The translations under genes and the position numbers were made by a program. Source: Acinetobacter suaedae (lineage in GTDB: Bacteria > Pseudomonadota > Gammaproteobacteria > Pseudomonadales > Moraxellaceae). Taken from it: 64,000 nt of DNA. Below, one piece after another: positions 22,850 to 31,095 of this stretch. Within the stretch, counting starts at the first letter, position 1. Every line of letters begins with the position of its first letter. The DNA lies in assembly GCF_008630915.1 (NCBI RefSeq), contig NZ_CP043909.1, forward strand, positions 496,001-560,000, in the 5' to 3' direction. Under the pieces are notes generated by a model that was given only the letters and a program-made list of their open reading frames with translations, ran no database searches and had not been told where the DNA came from.

Positions 22850-24013
22850 ATGCAACTTAATCCGATCTACTATAATGAACAACACCAAGCTTTTGCGGAC
22901 AATGTGCGTCGATTCGTGCAAAAAGAAATGGCACCATTTGTTAATGAATGGGATGAGGCTGAAACGTTTCCTCGAGAGCTTTATAAGAAAGCTGCTGAGA
23001 TTGGATTATTGGGCTTAGGCTTTGGTGAAGAATATGGGGGTATTCCGGATGCGGATCCTTTTTACTCGTTACTCGCTGGTGTGGAAATGGCGAAAGCGGC
23101 TTCAGGCGGTGTGCATATTTCTTTGATGGTGCATACCATTGGCGCCCCACCAATTCAGCATTTTGGCAGTGAAGAATTAAAGGCTAAAGTTTTACCGGGC
23201 ATTATTTCAGGTGAAAAAATTTCAGCGTTAGCAATTACAGAACCTGGTGGGGGGTCAGATGTTGCCGCTTTGCAGACCAAAGCAATTCGTGAGGGCGATT
23301 ATTATATTGTTTCTGGTGAAAAGACCTTTATCACTTCTGGAATCCGTGCGGATTACTACACAGTAGCGGTGCGTACTGATCCCACCAAAACGGGTGCTGA
23401 CGGTATTTCTATGCTGTTGGTTGATGCACATAGTGAAGGTATTACTAAAACACCACTAAAGAAAATGGGATGGTGGGCATCGGATACAGCTCATCTACAT
23501 TTTGATCAAGTTCGTGTTCCTGTATCAAATTTATTGGGTAAGGAGAATGCTGGTTTTAAAGTGATTATGAATAACTTTAATATGGAGCGTTTTTTCTTGG
23601 GCGTGGTGGCTTATGGCTATGCGCTTGTCTGCTATGAAGAGGCATTAGATTGGGCACAACAACGCAAAACGTTCGGTAAACGTTTAGTTGACCATCAAGT
23701 GGTTCGTCATAAGTTGGTTGATATGGCAACGCAATTGACGACAACACGCGCTTTGCTTGAAGAAACGGCTTGGAAAATGACTCAACCACAATTACAGGGG
23801 GCTGATTTGGTTGCTCAAATTTCCATGCTCAAGAATGTCGCAACACGAACCATGCAGTTTTGTGCGGATGCTGCTGTGCAGACATTAGGGGGAATGGGCT
23901 TTATGCGAGGAACTAAGTCTGAGCGTATTTATCGTGAAGTGAAGGTCAATATGATTGGTGGTGGTGCGGAAGAAATTATGAAGGACTTGATTAGTAAGCA
24001 ATTGGGTTATTAA
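22850..24013 (+). CDS. Acyl-CoA dehydrogenase, atu-regulon member
   Basis: A 387-residue FAD flavoprotein of the acyl-CoA dehydrogenase family. It introduces an alpha-beta double bond and passes electrons to electron-transfer flavoprotein. Visible landmarks are ALAITEPGGGSDVAALQT in the flavin/substrate region, YYIVSGEKTFITSG, and the C-terminal LGGMGFMRGTKSERIYREVKVNMIGGGAEEIM. AGGAAG precedes the ATG. It is not adjacent to the main catabolic operon but shares its operator, so it likely acts on a branched or terpenoid acyl-CoA in the same pathway. Chain-length specificity cannot be read. Confidence 0.85.
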   Translation: MQLNPIYYNEQHQAFADNVRRFVQKEMAPFVNEWDEAETFPRELYKKAAEIGLLGLGFGEEYGGIPDADPFYSLLAGVEMAKAASGGVHISLMVHTIGAPPIQHFGSEELKAKVLPGIISGEKISALAITEPGGGSDVAALQTKAIREGDYYIVSGEKTFITSGIRADYYTVAVRTDPTKTGADGISMLLVDAHSEGITKTPLKKMGWWASDTAHLHFDQVRVPVSNLLGKENAGFKVIMNNFNMERFFLGVVAYGYALVCYEEALDWAQQRKTFGKRLVDHQVVRHKLVDMATQLTTTRALLEETAWKMTQPQLQGADLVAQISMLKNVATRTMQFCADAAVQTLGGMGFMRGTKSERIYREVKVNMIGGGAEEIMKDLISKQLGY

Positions 24014-24026
24014 ACTTTAATGGAGC

Positions 24027-24431
24027 TTATTGAATTGTCTCAATCCAGTAGGCTCCTTTTCCATTTGGATGGGTTGCAATATGCCAAACTGATGAATTCT
24101 GAGTATAAATGAAAAATTGAAACCCTTGATCCTGTAATTTCTGCTTTGTACCCCGAGTCGCATCGTTTATTTTAATTGGAACTGAACCATGATCGATAAA
24201 ATAGTCTAAGTCGGTTGGAGAGAAGGTAAATGAACCATGACCAATATTTAAATCAAGGTTATTTATTTCAATAATATTTTTTGTGCTTGGCGGTAAAATT
24301 GGAGGTAGCCAACCACGTTCAAAAGCATGTTCTGTTTGAGCATGCTGTAGATCTATAAATTTGGTTGTCACAATATCATTTGTACAACCGAACATTAGGC
24401 TGGAAAGTAGGATTATAATTGTACGTTGCAT
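24027..24431 (-). CDS. Hypothetical lipoprotein, YbbD-head-like
   Basis: A 134-residue protein with a short signal and lipobox LMFGC (Cys16). The mature part, ERGWLPPILPPSTKNIIEINNLDLNIGHGSFTF, recalls the YbbD head-domain family, a weak identification from memory. Another feature is the C-terminal WHIATHPNGKGAYWIE. It converges on the dehydrogenase gene with about 13 bases between. No function is known. Confidence 0.6.
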   Translation of the reverse strand: MQRTIIILLSSLMFGCTNDIVTTKFIDLQHAQTEHAFERGWLPPILPPSTKNIIEINNLDLNIGHGSFTFSPTDLDYFIDHGSVPIKINDATRGTKQKLQDQGFQFFIYTQNSSVWHIATHPNGKGAYWIETIQ

Positions 24432-24496
24432 ATATTCTGCTTATAAAATTGGCATCACTTTATTTGTTTATTTTAAAGCTTCAAATATTTCAATTA

Positions 24497-25015
24497 CTAG
24501 AAGACTTGATATTTTTTATCTGTCCAATTCGAATTTAAAATCGCCCAACGCTCATGATCTTTCCATTCTTTACCACCAACACGTAAATATTGGCGTGAAA
24601 ACCCTTCTTTAACAAAGCCTGCTCCTGCCACAAGGCGAATGGAGGGGGAGTTTTCAGGTTGGATATTCGCTTCTAGTCGATGCAGGTTCAGTGTTTGAAA
24701 AGCTTCGTGTAAGACAAGTTGAAGTCCATGTCGCATATAACCTTGGCCTATATAAGGATAAAAGGCTTCATAACCTAAATAAGCTGAATGGAAGTGACCT
24801 CGAATAATATTCGAGATATTAAAGGTTCCTACAATGGCATGATTCTCAGTTAAGCAGACAAAATAACGATGTTCTTGTTGTAGGTATTGTTGAAAATCTG
24901 TAGGAGGATATGTCCACGGTTGATGTAGATGAATACTATTTTGGTAGGCTTGTTTGATTTCAGCTAAATCGCTGAGTTGGGGTTTACGTAAATAAATATT
25001 TTCTATTTTATTCAT
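24497..25015 (-). CDS. GNAT family N-acetyltransferase (RimJ/RimL-like)
   Basis: A 172-residue GNAT protein with the order typical of RimJ/RimL-type enzymes: an N-terminal LRKPQLSDLAEIKQAY, a central AYLGYEAFYPYIGQGYMRHGLQLVLHEAF acetyl-CoA-binding turn (Q/RxxGxG/A variant), and LEANIQPENSPSIRLVAGAGFVKEGFSRQYLRVGGKEWKDHERWAI. These acetylate protein N-termini, amino acids or small amines; the acceptor is unknown. Its start overlaps the DUF2750 gene by 8 bases, so it is co-translated with the atuR group. Confidence 0.8.
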   Translation of the reverse strand: MNKIENIYLRKPQLSDLAEIKQAYQNSIHLHQPWTYPPTDFQQYLQQEHRYFVCLTENHAIVGTFNISNIIRGHFHSAYLGYEAFYPYIGQGYMRHGLQLVLHEAFQTLNLHRLEANIQPENSPSIRLVAGAGFVKEGFSRQYLRVGGKEWKDHERWAILNSNWTDKKYQVF

Positions 25016-25403
25016 ATTGCTTTAGTTCATTTTCTAATTCTTCTTTTAAATCGAGAGGATCTATAATCCAAACGGTTGTTCCTAGATTAGGTAACACGCC
25101 TACTTTTAGACCGTCATTATTTAAATTTGGAAGCCATATTTCAAGAAAGGTATCTAACTGTATTCGTGATGGTTTAAGCGATGGATAAACTTCATGAAAA
25201 GCTAATGCATAGTCAGCATGGGACCATACAGATAAATATTCGAGGTCCTGTTGCGGAGTAATAATTAGGAAATTTTCATTATTGTCTTCTAGGATCCAAA
25301 GTTCCTCCCAATCACAAACTTTTGAAATAAAATGTTCATAACGTTGTTTGCTTGTTAACGCAAATACATTTTCCAGTTGTTTTGGATGCATTCGATAACT
25401 CAT
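25008..25403 (-). CDS. DUF2750 family protein
   Basis: A 131-residue soluble protein with the DUF2750 pattern: RYEHFISKVCDWEELWILEDN near the N-terminus and LKVGVLPNLGTTVWIIDPLDLKEELENEL at the C-terminus. The family is small, cytoplasmic and uncharacterised. It overlaps the TetR gene by ATGA at its start and the GNAT gene by 8 bases at its end, so all three are probably one message. Confidence 0.7.
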   Translation of the reverse strand: MSYRMHPKQLENVFALTSKQRYEHFISKVCDWEELWILEDNNENFLIITPQQDLEYLSVWSHADYALAFHEVYPSLKPSRIQLDTFLEIWLPNLNNDGLKVGVLPNLGTTVWIIDPLDLKEELENELKQYE

Positions 25404-25999
25404 TTCAAAGCCATTTCCCAGACCATTTCCGTCAATTCATCAATTTTCACTTTACCTTCAGGTCGGTACCATGTGACTGTCCAAGAAATAGAACCACCGA
25501 CTAAACGTCGCCAAATAAATGCATCATGTTTGACTTTGCCTAGAGCGCGTAATTTTTCAATCACATCAAGCCAGACTTGCTCATATTCATTACGCATTTT
25601 CAAAAGATAGTCTTGTTTTTCTTTAGATAGAGCAAACCATTCATGTACCAGTACGGCCATTGCCGCACCCGTATCACCAGTAATTGAAATTAATTCAGCT
25701 CTGATTAAATCACGCAATTGCTGTTCAGGATCATTTGAGCGTTCAGCTGCTTCTTTAAGCCGTGCAAAGTTATAAATAATGGTTTGTTCCATCACAGTAG
25801 CCAGAATGTCATCTTTACTTTTAAAGTGATGGAAGAGACTACCTGATTGAATACCAATAAATTCACCAAGTTGGCGAACCGTGGTTTTATCATAACCTTG
25901 CTTATAAAATAGATAGGCGGCACCTAAGAGCAAACGTCCACGTGGGCTATCATCAAAACATACGATTTTAGGTATTTGCTCAATTGAAGTTGCAATCAT
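25400..25999 (-). CDS. atuR: TetR-family repressor, AtuR-like
   Basis: About 199 residues with a TetR helix-turn-helix near the N-terminus (KTTVRQLGEFIGIQSGSLFHHFKSKDDIL) and a helical ligand-binding domain. It is divergent from atuA, with two palindromic operator candidates in the intervening region, the arrangement described for Pseudomonas AtuR, which represses acyclic-terpene genes until an inducer binds. ATG 25999 is preferred; an in-frame start at 26041 would add 14 Arg-rich residues. The name rests on context more than on sequence. Confidence 0.7.
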   Translation of the reverse strand: MIATSIEQIPKIVCFDDSPRGRLLLGAAYLFYKQGYDKTTVRQLGEFIGIQSGSLFHHFKSKDDILATVMEQTIIYNFARLKEAAERSNDPEQQLRDLIRAELISITGDTGAAMAVLVHEWFALSKEKQDYLLKMRNEYEQVWLDVIEKLRALGKVKHDAFIWRRLVGGSISWTVTWYRPEGKVKIDELTEMVWEMALK

Positions 26000-26075
26000 G
26001 CCTGTCCGTCTATCCCGTCTAATCAAAGTGTATTGTAACAAAATTCATTTCATGAATTGTCTTATCTTTTTATAA

Positions 26076-26089
26076 CAAGCATTTGCTTG
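26076..26089. promoter_or_regulatory. Second AtuR-type operator in the atuR-atuA region
   Basis: CAAGCATTTGCTTG is a perfect palindrome, core-identical to the stronger operator at 26138-26153 except for the two centre bases. It sits nearer atuR, so it may serve autoregulation. Confidence 0.55.
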
Positions 26090-26129
26090 AATTTGTCTAT
26101 TTTTGCTAACACAGCATATCATTCTGCAC

Positions 26130-26159
26130 TTTACAAACCAAGCACTTGCTTGGTAATGT
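26130..26159 (+). promoter_or_regulatory. atuA promoter with embedded operator
   Basis: TTTACA (26130-26135), an 18-base spacer, and TAATGT (26154-26159). The spacer is filled by the perfect palindrome CCAAGCACTTGCTTGG (26138-26153). A repressor bound there would block polymerase directly. Confidence 0.7.
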
Positions 26160-26190
26160 TGTATTGTTTTTAATAATAATGAGAAAGCTC

Positions 26191-27993
26191 ATGACAAGCG
26201 TCAAGCAGGATGACCAAAAGCCAGTAAAAATTGGATGTGCTTCAGGGTTTTGGGGCGATACCAATACAGCTGCTTTTCAGTTGGTGCATCTGAGTGATAT
26301 TGATTATTTGGTCTTTGATTATCTATCTGAAATTACCATGTCAATCATGGCTAAAGCAATGATGACCGATCCTAACCATGGTTATGCATTGGATTTTGTT
26401 AGTCGTGTGATGTCTCCACTGATGAATAAAATTGCTGAAAAGAAAATCAAAGTGATCAGTAATGCAGGTGGGGTGAATCCTTTAGCTTGTCGTGATGCTT
26501 TACAAAAAATCATTGATGAAAAAGGCTTGGATTTAAAAGTTGCGGTGGTACTTGGTGATGACGTATTGCCAAAGCACACAGAACTACAGCAAAAAAATAT
26601 CAAAGAAATGTTTAATGGTGAGCCTTTGCCTGCACATGTGGCGAGCAGTAATGCCTATTTAGGTGCTGTTGCTATTCGTGATGCTTTGGATTTGGGCGCG
26701 GATATTGTGATTACAGGTCGTGTTGTTGATTCGGCTGTGGTGCTTGCACCGTTGTTACATGAATACAAATGGTCATTGGATGACTATGACAAACTCGCAC
26801 AAGGTTCATTGGCTGGGCATGTAATTGAATGTGGTGCTCAATGTACAGGTGGTAATTTTACTGATTGGCGTTTGGTACAAGGCTTTGACAACATGGGCTT
26901 TCCAATTGTAGAAGTCAGTGCAGATTCCTCTTTTGTTGTGACTAAACCACAAGGTACAGGTGGTTTGGTGTCAACTGCAACGGTCGCAGAGCAAATCGTT
27001 TATGAAATAGGTAATCCACAAGCCTATTTACTTCCTGATGTGACAGCTGATTTTAGCCAAGTCCATTTAGAACAAGTGGGTGATGATCGAGTTAAAGTCA
27101 CAGGTGCAACAGGTCGAGCACCAACTCAACAATATAAAGTGAGTGCCACTTATGCCGATGGTTATCGTGTTTTAGTCAGTTTCTTGATTGCAGGTCGAGA
27201 AGCGCCAGAAAAAGCACAAACCATTGCCAATGCCATTATCAATAAATGTGAACGTGTATTGGCTTTACGTTCTGTCCCTCCATTTACAGAAAAATCTATC
27301 GAAATTTTAGGTATTGAAAGTACCTATGGGGCACATGCACGCATTAAAGAAAGCCGTGAAGTCGTGGTCAAAATTGCAGTCAAACATGTGTTTAAAGAAG
27401 CATGTATGTTCTTCGCTTCGGAAATCGCACAAGCTTCTACAGGTATGGCACCTGCATTAGCGGGCATTGTCGGTGGTCGTCCTAAAGCTTCTGCAGTCGT
27501 GAAATTGTTCTCTTTCTTGATTGATAAAGATCAAATCAAGGTTGAGGTTGATTTTGCTGGTCAGCGACATCCTGTTGAGATTCCAACTGGCTCAGCTACA
27601 CAGAATTTTGTTCCCCATCCAACTGGTGACGTCGCAACTTATCAAGGTGATGAAATCGAAGTGCCTTTGATTGAGATTGCTCATGCCCGTAGTGGAGATA
27701 AAGGCAATCATAGCAATATTGGTGTGATTGCGCGTAAAGCAGAATATTTGCCTTGGATTCGAGCAGCACTTACTGAAGCTAATGTTTCAGACTATATGCA
27801 GCATGTTTTAGATCCAGAAAAATCAAAGGTCATTCGTTATGAATTACCTGCGATGAATGCACTGAATTTTATGTTGGAAAATGCATTAGGTGGCGGTGGG
27901 ATTGCAAGTTTACGTATTGATCCACAAGGTAAGGCTTTTGCACAGCAATTGTTAGATATGTCGGTGAAGGTGCCCAGAAAACTACTCGCCTGA
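26191..27993 (+). CDS. atuA: AtuA-like protein (DUF1446, acyclic terpene utilisation)
   Basis: A protein of about 600 residues of the AtuA/DUF1446 family. Recognisable parts are KIGCASGFWGDTNTAAFQLV at the N-terminus, VDYLVFDYLSEITMSIM-like text just after, ITGRVVDSAVVLAPLLHEY, HVIECGAQCTGGNFTDW and, at the C-terminus, IEIAHARSGDKGNHSNIGVIAR. The family is required for growth on citronellol in Pseudomonas, but its reaction is unsettled. ATG 26191 is chosen because GAGAAAG lies before it and an earlier start would overlap the promoter. A hairpin ends this gene before the nuclease-helicase. Confidence 0.85.
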   Translation: MTSVKQDDQKPVKIGCASGFWGDTNTAAFQLVHLSDIDYLVFDYLSEITMSIMAKAMMTDPNHGYALDFVSRVMSPLMNKIAEKKIKVISNAGGVNPLACRDALQKIIDEKGLDLKVAVVLGDDVLPKHTELQQKNIKEMFNGEPLPAHVASSNAYLGAVAIRDALDLGADIVITGRVVDSAVVLAPLLHEYKWSLDDYDKLAQGSLAGHVIECGAQCTGGNFTDWRLVQGFDNMGFPIVEVSADSSFVVTKPQGTGGLVSTATVAEQIVYEIGNPQAYLLPDVTADFSQVHLEQVGDDRVKVTGATGRAPTQQYKVSATYADGYRVLVSFLIAGREAPEKAQTIANAIINKCERVLALRSVPPFTEKSIEILGIESTYGAHARIKESREVVVKIAVKHVFKEACMFFASEIAQASTGMAPALAGIVGGRPKASAVVKLFSFLIDKDQIKVEVDFAGQRHPVEIPTGSATQNFVPHPTGDVATYQGDEIEVPLIEIAHARSGDKGNHSNIGVIARKAEYLPWIRAALTEANVSDYMQHVLDPEKSKVIRYELPAMNALNFMLENALGGGGIASLRIDPQGKAFAQQLLDMSVKVPRKLLA

Positions 27994-28020
27994 TCACATC
28001 AATATCAACTAGTATGTGAG

Positions 28021-28050
28021 TTTCGCTTGCACAAGAGATTGCAAGCGAAA
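28021..28050. terminator. Stem-loop between atuA and the nuclease-helicase gene
   Basis: TTTCGCTTGC / GCAAGCGAAA, a perfect ten-pair stem with a ten-base loop, followed by a weak T-rich tract. It probably ends atuA transcription and perhaps the opposing gene. Confidence 0.6.
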
Positions 28051-28063
28051 TCAATACGTCTTT

Positions 28064-30031
28064 TTATAGTATGTCTAGTCCACAAGAAATAAGATAGTTA
28101 TAGATCGAGTCATAGTGTTTTTGAGGTCTTGTAGGGTCTTTACCATCTACAGCCGGAATAAAAATAACCATACCTTGTCGGGCCCGGGTTAATAGCACTC
28201 TATAAGCATTTAGAAGATAACTTTTCGTAGCGTCTTTCTTAATATTTTGCCACTTTGAGCCTTTAAAACTTTGGAATTGCCAACCATTTTCGTAATAAAG
28301 ATTTATATCCCAGCTTACACATGTATAGTCTATTTCAAGACCTTGGATATCAAATTCGGTTGCGATATCTTCTAAGTAATAAGAGGATCGAGTGTCATCT
28401 TGGGTATTTAAAAACCAATTAGTCGGCGAGATATCATTCTTAACATAGATGCCTTCTGCTTTTAGTCTTTTAGCGCCTGAACTTGCGATAAGCCCAATTC
28501 GTTCAGTACCTCTAGCTTGATTTCTTAACCAGATTTTTGCTTTGGCTAAGTCTCTAGTGACTTTAATTGGATAATTATATTTAATTTCTTGATAAATTTT
28601 AGAAGCTTGATCATTTTGATTATCTAAAATAGATTGGATTAATGACGCAACTTTTTCACTTCGAAATGAGCGGACAGATGTCGATAAATGTAGATCACTT
28701 CTTTGATGCCCGTGTTCTCTGACCCAATTCGCTAAATCTAAATCATTCAGGTAGGTATTTGGTTCAGCCAAAATCTTATCGGAGTAATAAATATCCCAAG
28801 CTTGATATTTTGTTTTTAGCGACTCGATCCACTCTGAGACACCAGCTTCACCAGTATTAATTTCTTGACCACCGCCGATTAAACATATAATTGTGCACCA
28901 GTCATCATGTCGATTCATCACACTGATTAGATATTCTGGTTCAGACATATCAAAGTTTGGAATTCCTTTTTTCTGTTGCATGAACTTAGAGACTTGTTCT
29001 TTCTGCCAAGCTCTTTGTGCTTCATCGAAAACAACAACTTTTTCAATTGGTGCATGAGATGTTCTTAAATTATCATCTCTAAAATGATGAATATTTTGAA
29101 TAAAAGCTTTTGCTTTCCGTTCAGCTTCTGTGCGAGAAATTTTTTGGCCACTTTTTTTAGTAGATTCTACGGAGTCTCTGGTTAGAGCTTCTCTTAATAC
29201 ATCTACTAATGGACCATTGCCAGATAAAAATACGGAATGTTCTGATTCATCGGCTTTGAGCCGTTCATTCGCGATATTGAGACCCGCAAGTGTTTTTCCG
29301 GCCCCAGGAACACCGGTTAAAAAGCAGATTGATTTTTTATGATTGGTCTTAGAATCTTCGATAATCTGATTCATTAAAATAGAGGTGTTTGATAGATTTA
29401 TTGCACCGGCATCACTTCTTGAAATTTCTTTTACGTTATGGCCTTTATATAGAGCTTGAGCTGCTTCAATAATCGTTGGTGTCGGTTTATATATACTATT
29501 TTCCCAAGTCTCAATATTTAGACTTTCTTTAACTTTTATTTGGTCTAGGATTCTGATCAGTGTTACTTTAAAGTTTTCTTTATTACATAGAATACAGCCG
29601 GTCAGGTCTAGAGAGCTATCAATCTGAGAGGTCGTACTTGGGGCGTTCGTCGAGATAAGAATCGGGATAATCGTTTTATTATGACTTCCTTCATGAAAAT
29701 TCTGTAAGTCGAGGCAATAGTCTATTGTCTGATTTTGAGCATAATTTGAATAATTTTTGTCACCTACTTTGAACTCTATTACAAAGATCAAGTTATTAAT
29801 AATTAAAATGTTATCGACTCGTTTTCCCATTCTCGGGATAGAAAACTCAAAATATAAATGTCCACAAACATCTTTAAGCTCTTGTTGTAGAAATTCAATT
29901 TGTTCTAGCCAAGCTTTTTTCTGTAAATCTTCTAAATCATGTTGATGGTGGCGTGCCAGTTGTCCAAAAATTGTATTTTTATTTTCGTTTAAAAAAGAAT
30001 CTATCGAACCTTGATAATAACTTGTATTCAT
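28064..30031 (-). CDS. DUF2075 helicase with N-terminal PD-(D/E)xK-like nuclease domain
   Basis: A 655-residue protein. Residues 60-90 (GKRVDNILIINNLIFVIEFKVG) have the spacing of a PD-(D/E)xK nuclease core: Asp73, Glu86, Lys88. Walker A is GVPGAGKT (240-247), Walker B-like FDEAQ is 335-339, and GGGQEINTGEAG (387-398) plus the terminal NAYRVLLTRARQGM mark the DUF2075/Schlafen-like superfamily 1 helicase group. Such nuclease-helicase fusions are often found in defence islands, so an anti-phage role is possible but not shown. It lies on the strand opposite the atu genes, between atuA and atuB, and has no partner gene. Confidence 0.8.
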   Translation of the reverse strand: MNTSYYQGSIDSFLNENKNTIFGQLARHHQHDLEDLQKKAWLEQIEFLQQELKDVCGHLYFEFSIPRMGKRVDNILIINNLIFVIEFKVGDKNYSNYAQNQTIDYCLDLQNFHEGSHNKTIIPILISTNAPSTTSQIDSSLDLTGCILCNKENFKVTLIRILDQIKVKESLNIETWENSIYKPTPTIIEAAQALYKGHNVKEISRSDAGAINLSNTSILMNQIIEDSKTNHKKSICFLTGVPGAGKTLAGLNIANERLKADESEHSVFLSGNGPLVDVLREALTRDSVESTKKSGQKISRTEAERKAKAFIQNIHHFRDDNLRTSHAPIEKVVVFDEAQRAWQKEQVSKFMQQKKGIPNFDMSEPEYLISVMNRHDDWCTIICLIGGGQEINTGEAGVSEWIESLKTKYQAWDIYYSDKILAEPNTYLNDLDLANWVREHGHQRSDLHLSTSVRSFRSEKVASLIQSILDNQNDQASKIYQEIKYNYPIKVTRDLAKAKIWLRNQARGTERIGLIASSGAKRLKAEGIYVKNDISPTNWFLNTQDDTRSSYYLEDIATEFDIQGLEIDYTCVSWDINLYYENGWQFQSFKGSKWQNIKKDATKSYLLNAYRVLLTRARQGMVIFIPAVDGKDPTRPQKHYDSIYNYLISCGLDIL

Positions 30032-30137
30032 TGTGAGTTTTTAAATTTTAAAAATCTTAAATTGAACAGTATCTTAGCACTATAAATAATGAATTACTTG
30101 AAATACTACGACTTCCGCCTTCAGTCACAATATGTAC

Positions 30138-30167
30138 TTTACAAACCAAGCACTTGCTTGGTAGTGT
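30138..30167 (+). promoter_or_regulatory. atuB operon promoter with embedded operator
   Basis: TTTACA (30138-30143), 18 bases, TAGTGT (30162-30167), with CCAAGCACTTGCTTGG (30146-30161) filling the spacer. Nearly identical over about 30 bases to the atuA promoter, so the second operon is expected to answer to the same regulator. Confidence 0.7.
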
Positions 30168-30207
30168 ATAGGCATTCAAAAATAATAGATGAATGGACTG
30201 TATCAAC

Positions 30208-31095
30208 ATGGGTTATCAATCAATTTTCAGAGCAGATGCATTTGACGACAAAGTGATTATCGTCACAGGTGGTGGCTCAGGTATTGGACGCTGTACAGCA
30301 CATGAGCTGGCATCTCTAGGTGCTCAAGTTGTGATTACAGGTCGAAAAATTGAAAAGTTAGAAAAAACTGCAGCAGAAATTAGCGAAGATGGTGGAAAAG
30401 TCCATTTTATCGTTTGTGATAACCGTGATGAAGAACAAGTCAAAAGCATGATTGCTGAAGTCATTGAAAAATTTGGCAAGCTCGATGGTTTAGTGAATAA
30501 CGCAGGTGGGCAATTTCCTTCGGCATTGGAAAATATTTCTGCTAATGGCTTTGATGCTGTGGTTCGCAATAACTTGCATTCTACATTCTATTTAATGCGA
30601 GAAGCCTATAACCAATGGATGGCTAAACATGGGGGCAGCATCGTCAACATGACTGCAGATATGTGGGGCGGTATGCCAGGTATGGGACATTCAGGTGCAG
30701 CACGCTCAGGTGTGGATAACCTGACTAAAACGGCTTCTGTAGAATGGGGTAAATCGGGTGTGCGCGTCAATGCAGTTGCGCCAGGATGGATTATTTCATC
30801 AGGTATGGACAACTATAGTGGTGACTTTGCCAAAGTGATCATTCCAAGTTTGGCAGGTAATGTTCCGTTAAAACGTATGGGTACAGAATCTGAAATTTCT
30901 TCAGCAATTTGTTATTTGCTTTCTGATGCAGCGGCTTTTGTTTCAGGGGTAACTTTACGTATTGATGGTGCTGCATCTCAGGGAACACGCATGTATCCAT
31001 TGGCAGATGCAACCAATAGCCAGTCTTTTAATGGTTTCCATCGTGCTTTTATTCCAGAAATTTTTAAAGACAAAGCTGGAGAATCAAAAGAATGA
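30208..31095 (+). CDS. atuB: Short-chain dehydrogenase, AtuB-like
   Basis: A 295-residue Rossmann-fold oxidoreductase: cofactor motif TGGGSGIGR (about 21-29), NNAGG, and a conserved catalytic zone. Where a classical enzyme has YxxxK, this one has the segment MGHSGAARSGVDNLTKTASVEW, so the usual Tyr appears to be replaced, as in the peroxisomal 2,4-dienoyl-CoA reductase-like branch. It would act on an oxidised terpenoid or enoyl intermediate. ATG 30208 gives the family-like MGYQSIFR start; an ATG at 30193 is possible. It overlaps atuC by ATGA. Confidence 0.8.
   Translation: MGYQSIFRADAFDDKVIIVTGGGSGIGRCTAHELASLGAQVVITGRKIEKLEKTAAEISEDGGKVHFIVCDNRDEEQVKSMIAEVIEKFGKLDGLVNNAGGQFPSALENISANGFDAVVRNNLHSTFYLMREAYNQWMAKHGGSIVNMTADMWGGMPGMGHSGAARSGVDNLTKTASVEWGKSGVRVNAVAPGWIISSGMDNYSGDFAKVIIPSLAGNVPLKRMGTESEISSAICYLLSDAAAFVSGVTLRIDGAASQGTRMYPLADATNSQSFNGFHRAFIPEIFKDKAGESKE

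Noticed and set aside
28051..30137. Target-site duplication around the helicase gene
   Set aside because: No convincing direct repeat was found at the edges, so the mode of insertion is left open.
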